From assembly GCF_900447215.1 (NCBI RefSeq), contig NZ_UFYA01000001.1, forward strand, positions 62,001-126,000: a stretch of 64,000 nt of DNA, given 5' to 3'. Below the pieces are notes generated by a model, which searched no databases, had not been told where the DNA came from, and was given only the letters and a program-made list of their open reading frames with translations. Every line of letters starts with the position of its first letter. The first letter of the stretch is position 1. Source of the stretch: Dermatophilus congolensis. Its GTDB lineage: Bacteria; Actinomycetota; Actinomycetes; Actinomycetales; Dermatophilaceae. The position numbers were made by a program, and so were the translations under genes. Shown here in pieces: positions 54,345-64,000 of the stretch.

Positions 54345-54374
54345 TTGACAAAACGAAAGAGAATAAAGTAACTT
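54345..54374 (+). promoter_or_regulatory. rRNA promoter P2 candidate
   Basis: TTGACA (54345-54350), a perfect -35 box, and TAACTT (54369-54374) are separated by 18 bp, the same spacing as P1. Confidence 0.65.
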
Positions 54375-54388
54375 AGAGGAGTTGCCTC

Positions 54389-54587
54389 TCGAAGTTAAAA
54401 AGAAAAACTTCGATTGTGCGTCCGATGCTTGAGAACTCAACAGCGTGCCATGAATAATCGATGCCAATTGTTTGTTGGTTGAAGTCAATTCGGACAATAG
54501 TCGCTATAAAGAATGTAGTGACATTAATTGTCAGTGTTGTTTCGGCCAGGATTTTCCTGCGTTCGTGGTAACTAGTTCTCTAGTTAC
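54389..54587 (+). promoter_or_regulatory. 16S leader with boxA-like motif and processing hairpins
   Basis: A hairpin TCGAAGTT/AACTTCGA spans 54389-54413. The motif TTGAGAACTCAACAG (54429-54443) is the actinobacterial rrn leader element linked to antitermination/processing; a matching copy occurs in the 16S-23S spacer. A perfect GTAACTAG/CTAGTTAC hairpin (54568-54587) ends 20 nt before the 16S start. Confidence 0.65.
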
Positions 54588-54607
54588 GTGTACGTGGGCG
54601 TGATTTC

Positions 54608-59534
<4,927 letters not shown>

Positions 59535-59627
59535 CTTTTAAGAGTTTTGTTCGCGTCGACTGTGCGGTTCTTGGGGCATCAGCCCTACGGGATCATGAAG
59601 GATGTTTTTCTGATTGGTTCTGTTGGT

Positions 59628-59746
59628 TTTTCGGTGGTTATAGCGTTGGGGAAACGCCCGGTTACATTCCGAACCCGGTAGCTAAGCCCTTCAGCGCCGA
59701 TGGTACTGCACTGGGGACGGTGTGGGAGAGTAGGTCACCGCCGGAA
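59628..59746 (+). rRNA. rrf: 5S ribosomal RNA
   Basis: About 119 nt with terminal pairing TTCGGTGG/CCGCCGGAA. It has the standard actinobacterial core GTTACATTCCGAACCCGG, GCGCCGATGGTACTGC and GGGAGAGTAGG. Ends are approximate. Confidence 0.95.
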
Positions 59747-59756
59747 TATATGTAAT

Positions 59757-59791
59757 GGAAAGGGCCTGGAACATTGTTCCAGGCCCTTTCC
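59757..59791 (+). terminator. rRNA operon terminator
   Basis: GGAAAGGGCCTGGAAC (59757-59772) pairs perfectly with its complement (59776-59791) around the loop ATT, giving a 16-bp stem. It begins 11 nt after the 5S gene. Confidence 0.9.
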
Positions 59792-59836
59792 TCATACCCA
59801 AAAACACCACAAACGCAAAATTCTAAAAATAAAATT

Positions 59837-59885
59837 GTGAACCCTGTGTGTCGGAAGCTAAAAGCTTTCGACACACAGGGTTCAC
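59837..59885 (-). terminator. Terminator of the maf/acc gene cluster
   Basis: Two 23-nt arms (59837-59859 and 59863-59885) pair with a single G-T wobble around loop AAA. On the - strand the hairpin is followed by a T-rich tract. It ends the maf transcription unit and shields it from the rRNA operon. Confidence 0.9.
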
Positions 59886-59913
59886 GTCACTAAAGCCTCA
59901 AAAAAGAATGAGG

Positions 59914-60618
59914 TTACTTCATGCGCAGAGACATCCACGGAACCTGGATTTCACCCAACAAACTCCGCATCAAAGGCAAACTGATACCCACCACATTATG
60001 GAAATCACCCTCAATTGACTCCACATACGGGCCACCAATCCCATCGACAGTGAAGGCTCCTGCCACATGTAGTGGCTCACCCGTAGCCACGTAATCCTTA
60101 ATTTCTTCCTCCGAAAGGACAGCAAAAGAAACTGTCGTGCTTGCAGTAGCCCCTAATGTCGCCCCAGCGCCTCCCTCGTCAATACCACGTACATCAATCA
60201 ACCAGTGCCCCGTATGCAAAACTCCCGAACGTCCCCCCATGCGACGCCACCGCTCTACCGCGTCAGAAGCATCAACAGGCTTCCCCAATACCTGCCCCTC
60301 AAACTCCAAAACCGAATCACACCCCACCAAAAAACTCGCCTCAAACGCGTCGCACTCCACAACAGAACCAGAAGAAATATCTTCCAAGAAGCCACCGTTC
60401 ACCTGGGCATCTTCCACCACGCGGGCGACAGCCTCTGCCTTCGCCCGCGCTAAAACCAAAGCGACCTGATCAGGCTCTAGCTCCCCAAACCTTTCCCGCG
60501 CCTCAGCTAAAGCAACATCTTCATCAACACCAGAAACAATCACCAACGGATCAACACCACAACGACGCAACGTTGACAAACGAGCAGGAGAGGCAGAAGC
60601 CAAAACCAAACGATTCAT
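59914..60618 (-). CDS. maf: Maf-family nucleotide pyrophosphatase
   Basis: A 234-residue Maf/HAM1-like enzyme. It begins RLVLASASPARLSTLRRCG (the AS-SP.R signature, 4-12), then FLVGCDSVLEFEGQVLGKP with the acidic residue, LHTGHWLIDV, and TVDGIGGPYVESIEGDFHNVVGI near the C-terminus. An insertion (about 70-92) lengthens it beyond the usual 190-210. It hydrolyses non-canonical or modified NTPs (dTTP/UTP-type). It is in the same direction as the acc genes with a 45-bp gap. Confidence 0.93.
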   Translation of the reverse strand: MNRLVLASASPARLSTLRRCGVDPLVIVSGVDEDVALAEARERFGELEPDQVALVLARAKAEAVARVVEDAQVNGGFLEDISSGSVVECDAFEASFLVGCDSVLEFEGQVLGKPVDASDAVERWRRMGGRSGVLHTGHWLIDVRGIDEGGAGATLGATASTTVSFAVLSEEEIKDYVATGEPLHVAGAFTVDGIGGPYVESIEGDFHNVVGISLPLMRSLLGEIQVPWMSLRMK

Positions 60619-60663
60619 GCCACCGATTCTGCTACGCCACCACTCCTACTGCAGACCACGCCT

Positions 60664-60894
60664 CTAACTCGAAATAGCACCCCAGCCAGAACGGCCAACC
60701 CACCCCGACAGCATCCGACGACGGTTCGCCCACCCGCTACTGCGCTGCCCTAGCTCCTCCGCACCACTGCACTCATTCCTCGAAAGAGCCAACATCACTA
60801 CCAACAGTGCAGCCAACTCCTCCTGCGAAGGGTTACCTCGTACAACACGAAACCACGGCTCTCCCACATCACCACCACCGGCAGACATAGCCAC
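60664..60894 (-). CDS. accE: Acyl-CoA carboxylase epsilon subunit
   Basis: A 76-residue protein. It has the epsilon-subunit pattern PWFRVVRGNPSQEELAALLVVM followed by a basic Trp/Arg-rich tail (WANRRRMLSGWVGRSGWG). Actinobacterial epsilon subunits stimulate the AccA3/AccD complexes. GTG 60894 was chosen because GAGGAGG sits 6 nt upstream; ATG 60888 is also in frame. It is 51 bp downstream of accD and precedes maf, the usual order. Confidence 0.9.
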   Translation of the reverse strand: MAMSAGGGDVGEPWFRVVRGNPSQEELAALLVVMLALSRNECSGAEELGQRSSGWANRRRMLSGWVGRSGWGAISS

Positions 60895-60945
60895 CTCAAA
60901 CCTCCTCTCGCCAAAACCGCTCACGACCACGCACACTCAGCCGCA

Positions 60946-62562
60946 TCACAACGGAATATTGCCGTGCTTCTTCGCAGGTAACTTCTCATGCTTACTACGC
61001 AAGGTGCGCAACGCACGAACAACCTGTACCCGCGTCTCCGACGGACGAATCACTGCATCCACGTACCCACGCTCCGCAGCAATATACGGATTCGCCAAAG
61101 TCTTCTCGTAATACTCAATAAACCTCGCACGCGCGGCATCCACATCCTCACCAGCATCCAAAGCAGCCTGCAACTGCTTCCGATAAAGAATGTTCACCGC
61201 TCCCTGCGCACCCATCACCGCAATCTGCGCAGTCGGCCACGCCAAATTAATATCCGCACCTAAATGCTTTGACCCCATCACATCGTAAGCGCCACCGTAA
61301 GCCTTACGAGTAATAACAGTAACCAGCGGAACCGTCGCCTCCGCATACGCATAAATCAACTTCGCGCCACGCCGAATAATCCCATTCCATTCCTGATCGG
61401 TTCCCGGCAAAAAACCAGGGACATCCACTAGAGTTAACACTGGAATATGGAAAGAGTCACACGTTCGCACGAAACGTGCAGCCTTCTCTGAAGCATTAAT
61501 ATCCAATGTCCCGGCAAACTGCATTGGCTGATTCGCCACAACGCCGACGCTGCGACCCTCAATACGACCAAAACCAACCAAGATATTCGGCGCAAACAAA
61601 GCTTGCACCTCAACAAACTCACCATCATCAACAATCCCAGAAATCACCTCACGCATGTCATAAGGCATGTTCGGAGAATCTGGAATAATCGAATCCAAAA
61701 ACGCATCAGCCTCAGTTGCCTCTGGTTCAGTCTCGAACTCATACACCGTAGGCTCTTCTAAATTATTTTGCGGCAAAAAACTCAACAACTCGCGCACATA
61801 CTCAATTGCATCATCTTCATCATGAGCCATATAGTGCGCCACCCCCGAGCGTGAATTCTGCGCAGCTGCGCCACCCAGCTCTTCCATTGCCACATCCTCG
61901 CCCGTCACCGTCTTAATGACATTCGGGCCAGTAATAAACATATGGCTAGTTTTATTAACCATGACAATAAAATCAGTCAACGCCGGTGAATACACCGCGC
62001 CACCCGCACACGGACCCATTACCAAACTGATCTGCGGAATAACGCCACTGGCATGCACATTACGGCGGAAAATCTCCCCGTACATGCCCAGTGCAGCCAC
62101 ACCCTCCTGAATCCGAGCTCCACCCGAATCATTAATACCCACCACCGGACAGCCAATCTTCATCGCCAAATCCATCACCTTGACGATCTTCTCTCCAAAA
62201 ACCTCACCCAAAGAACCACCAAAAACAGTGAAATCCTGAGCAAAAACACACACCGGTCGATGATCAACCGTCCCATAACCCGTCACCACCCCATCCCCAT
62301 AAGGGCGATTCTTCTCCTGGCCAAAATCACGAGAACGATGACGCGCAAAACCATCTAACTCAACAAAAGAACCCTCATCCAACAACTGCTCAATACGCTC
62401 ACGCGCAGTCTGCTTCCCCTTCGCATGCTGCTTCTCCACCGCACGCTCAGACCCTGCATGCACCGTCTCCACAACCCGACGCTCAAAATCAGCGAGCTTT
62501 CCCGCCGTCGTCCTCACATCAGACTGCTCACTCTGCGCATCATTCATGGCCGCATCGCTCAT
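60946..62562 (-). CDS. accD: Acyl-CoA carboxylase beta (carboxyltransferase) chain
   Basis: A 538-residue carboxyltransferase of the PccB/AccD5 group. Landmarks are GKLADFERR with the CT domain, [16 protein letters not shown], the acyl-CoA site [62 protein letters not shown] and [16 protein letters not shown]. It transfers CO2 from biotin to acetyl- or propionyl-CoA. It heads the accD-accE-maf unit and diverges from birA, which makes the biotinylating enzyme. Confidence 0.96.
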   Translation of the reverse strand: MSDAAMNDAQSEQSDVRTTAGKLADFERRVVETVHAGSERAVEKQHAKGKQTARERIEQLLDEGSFVELDGFARHRSRDFGQEKNRPYGDGVVTGYGTVDHRPVCVFAQDFTVFGGSLGEVFGEKIVKVMDLAMKIGCPVVGINDSGGARIQEGVAALGMYGEIFRRNVHASGVIPQISLVMGPCAGGAVYSPALTDFIVMVNKTSHMFITGPNVIKTVTGEDVAMEELGGAAAQNSRSGVAHYMAHDEDDAIEYVRELLSFLPQNNLEEPTVYEFETEPEATEADAFLDSIIPDSPNMPYDMREVISGIVDDGEFVEVQALFAPNILVGFGRIEGRSVGVVANQPMQFAGTLDINASEKAARFVRTCDSFHIPVLTLVDVPGFLPGTDQEWNGIIRRGAKLIYAYAEATVPLVTVITRKAYGGAYDVMGSKHLGADINLAWPTAQIAVMGAQGAVNILYRKQLQAALDAGEDVDAARARFIEYYEKTLANPYIAAERGYVDAVIRPSETRVQVVRALRTLRSKHEKLPAKKHGNIPL

Positions 62563-62654
62563 GCGACGCAGCCTAACCCCCTACCCACCAGTAAAAGATT
62601 CGCCAACACAACCCCCCCCAACCCACCCCCAGACATGCCCCCTAACCTGACACC

Positions 62655-63557
62655 GTGAACACCGGCGACCACCCCCACCTCAACGCACAACACATCACCA
62701 CCGGCACCCTCGCCCCCGCAGGCCCCTGGAACCGCGTCGACATCCACGAAACCACCGGATCAACCAACGACGACGCCCTCGCCGACCCCACCCCCTACCG
62801 ACTCATCATCGCCGCCCACCAAAACGCAGGTCGCGGTCGACGCTCACGAACCTGGATCACACCACCAGGAACCAGCATCGCTATGAGCATGACACTGCCC
62901 CTACCCCGCACAACCCCGCACAGCCCCGCACATCATGACCCCGGCTGGCTCCCCCTCCTCATCGGTCTGGCCACACGCGACGCCCTCACCGAACTCATCA
63001 CCAACCACACCCCCCAAACCACCCCAAACCCACCTCACCCCATCATCCACGCCATGCTCAAATGGCCCAACGACATCCTCATCCGCACCACCAGCGAAAA
63101 CGATGCCAAAGTCGGTGGAATCCTCTGCCAACTCGCCCCCAACACCAACACTGCCATCGCCGGAATCGGCATCAACGTCGCCGTACCTACAACCCTCCTG
63201 CCCACCACCACCGACACCGCACCCCCAGCCACCTCCCTCCACCACGCCCTCACCACTATCGGCGGAACAACCCCCACCCGAGAAGAAGTCGCCATCAACA
63301 TCGCCAACCACGTAGCCCACAGACATCACCAATGGATCACCAGCCCCCACATCAATCCACTCCACAACGACTACACCGCAGCCTGCGCCACCATCAACAC
63401 CCCCATCACCGCCCACCTACCCAACAACACCACCCTCACCGGAACAGCTACCGCCATCACCCCACACGGTGAACTTCTCATCGCCACATCCCACGGCCCC
63501 ACCACCGTCCGAGCGGGTGACGTAGTTCACATTCGACCCACAAACCGTCAGAATTAA
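62655..63557 (+). CDS. birA: Biotin-[acetyl-CoA carboxylase] ligase, group I
   Basis: A 300-residue ligase attaching biotin to the BCCP lysine. The biotin/ATP loop is GRGRRSRTW (59-67), the catalytic lysine region is KWPNDILI (about 135-142), and the C-terminal domain includes GIGINVAVP. No N-terminal DNA-binding HTH is present, so this is group I and not a repressor. The start is GTG at 62655. It is divergent from accD. Its C-terminus abuts a probable adenylate cyclase gene. The Thr/His/Pro-rich composition reflects the C-rich + strand. Confidence 0.94.
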   Translation: MNTGDHPHLNAQHITTGTLAPAGPWNRVDIHETTGSTNDDALADPTPYRLIIAAHQNAGRGRRSRTWITPPGTSIAMSMTLPLPRTTPHSPAHHDPGWLPLLIGLATRDALTELITNHTPQTTPNPPHPIIHAMLKWPNDILIRTTSENDAKVGGILCQLAPNTNTAIAGIGINVAVPTTLLPTTTDTAPPATSLHHALTTIGGTTPTREEVAINIANHVAHRHHQWITSPHINPLHNDYTAACATINTPITAHLPNNTTLTGTATAITPHGELLIATSHGPTTVRAGDVVHIRPTNRQN

Positions 63558-63560
63558 CCC

Positions 63561-64000
63561 ATGCAATACGGCGATCGGGAGGAAAAAAACATCCCCACCG
63601 ACCCGAAAACACCCTCGGCCACCACCACCGAGGTCACGCCCCCACGCCCGTACGTCGTACTCCACGAAACCCTGCGACGCATTGAAGACCGCTACAACAA
63701 ACCCACCCCACTACGCACTAGCGATGCAGCCACCCGCCGCGCCGATATCATCGGACAACTCCTGGGAACCGAATCCCCCCTACGCCGCCGCGAAGTAGCC
63801 CGCACCGCCCGCCTTCCCTTCATCACAGCCCGCCGCGTCTGGCACGCACTCGGATTCCCCGAACTCGGGGCCCGCAGTATGCCATTCACCCAAGCCGACC
63901 TCAACGCAATCCCCGACATCGCCGAACTACGCCGCCTCACCGGCATGAACGACGACCTCGTACTAGACATCGCCCGAGCCATCGCGCGCAGTACCGACCG
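63561..64000 (+). CDS. Adenylate/guanylate cyclase-like protein, N-terminal part (runs off the window)
   Basis: The open frame from ATG 63561 continues past the right edge (146 residues visible). Residues about 35-146 match the N-terminal regulatory region seen in actinobacterial class III cyclases next to birA: HETLRRIEDRYNKP, RRADIIGQLLGTESPLRRREVA, LPFITARRVWHALGFPELG, MPFTQADLNAIPDIAELRRLTG. The catalytic domain is not in the window. Prediction rests on context and on the TAxxVWxxLGFxE pattern of the pH-sensor-type N-domain. It would make cAMP. Confidence 0.7.
   Translation, partial: MQYGDREEKNIPTDPKTPSATTTEVTPPRPYVVLHETLRRIEDRYNKPTPLRTSDAATRRADIIGQLLGTESPLRRREVARTARLPFITARRVWHALGFPELGARSMPFTQADLNAIPDIAELRRLTGMNDDLVLDIARAIARSTD

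Overview
The window is chromosomal DNA from a high-GC Gram-positive actinobacterium, most likely order Micrococcales. The evidence is GTG-rich gene starts, MurT/GatD, GuaB3, monomeric isocitrate dehydrogenase, the AccD/AccE acyl-CoA carboxylase set, DUF3017/DUF3817/DUF6350-type proteins beside folD, guaA and sucD, an rRNA operon without spacer tRNAs, and a long actinobacterial 23S rRNA. A Dermatophilaceae-like relative is my best guess from overall feel; it is not proven from the sequence alone. No phage, insertion sequence, CRISPR array or tRNA gene was found. This is largely a core-genome stretch.

Layout. 0-6.7 kb: an SRPBCC protein, a DAACS dicarboxylate/amino-acid symporter, a NYN-domain protein, a secreted META protein, GuaB3 and SURF1. 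6.7-14 kb: DUF3817, guaA, coproporphyrinogen oxidase (hemY), a PAP2 phosphatase, a Dcu-type C4-dicarboxylate transporter and an Eis-like acetyltransferase. 14-19.5 kb: murT-gatD (peptidoglycan amidation), then a PIG-L deacetylase/flippase-like operon diverging from a GT4 glycosyltransferase. 19.7-26.4 kb: class I fumarase, a methyltransferase, a Gfo/Idh/MocA oxidoreductase, a small membrane protein and pcrA. 26.8-43 kb: an M23 peptidase with a structured leader, sucCD, an A24 peptidase, DUF6350, a nucleoside hydrolase, purN-purH, a lipoprotein, folD-DUF3017-SIP flavoprotein, mdh and icd. 43-54 kb: a small four-Cys protein, exonuclease III, two tandem paralogous HTH proteins (the first frameshifted at a G6 tract), a D-Ala-D-Ala carboxypeptidase, mannose-1-phosphate guanylyltransferase, an M20 amidohydrolase, an LpdA-like flavoprotein, an MT0933-type protein and the biotinylated acyl-CoA carboxylase alpha chain. 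54-59.8 kb: the rRNA operon (two promoter candidates, 16S-23S-5S, terminator). 59.9-64 kb: maf, accE, accD, birA and the start of an adenylate-cyclase-like gene.

Functional themes. TCA cycle and C4-dicarboxylate metabolism (sucCD, fumarase, mdh, icd, two C4-type transporters); purine and folate synthesis (purN, purH, folD, guaA, guaB3); envelope construction (murT-gatD, carboxypeptidase, M23, guanylyltransferase, PIG-L/GT4/flippase); and a biotin-dependent acyl-CoA carboxylase whose alpha chain, beta chain, epsilon chain and biotin ligase flank the rRNA operon.

The most interesting items are the tandem HTH/beta-domain paralogs with a G6 frame break, the GPI-like PIG-L/GT4/flippase trio, a MurT without its zinc-ribbon cysteines, a multi-hairpin leader before the M23 gene, an altered NMDGT sodium-site motif in the DAACS carrier, and an orientation-independent switch in strand composition near 7 kb and again at the rRNA operon.
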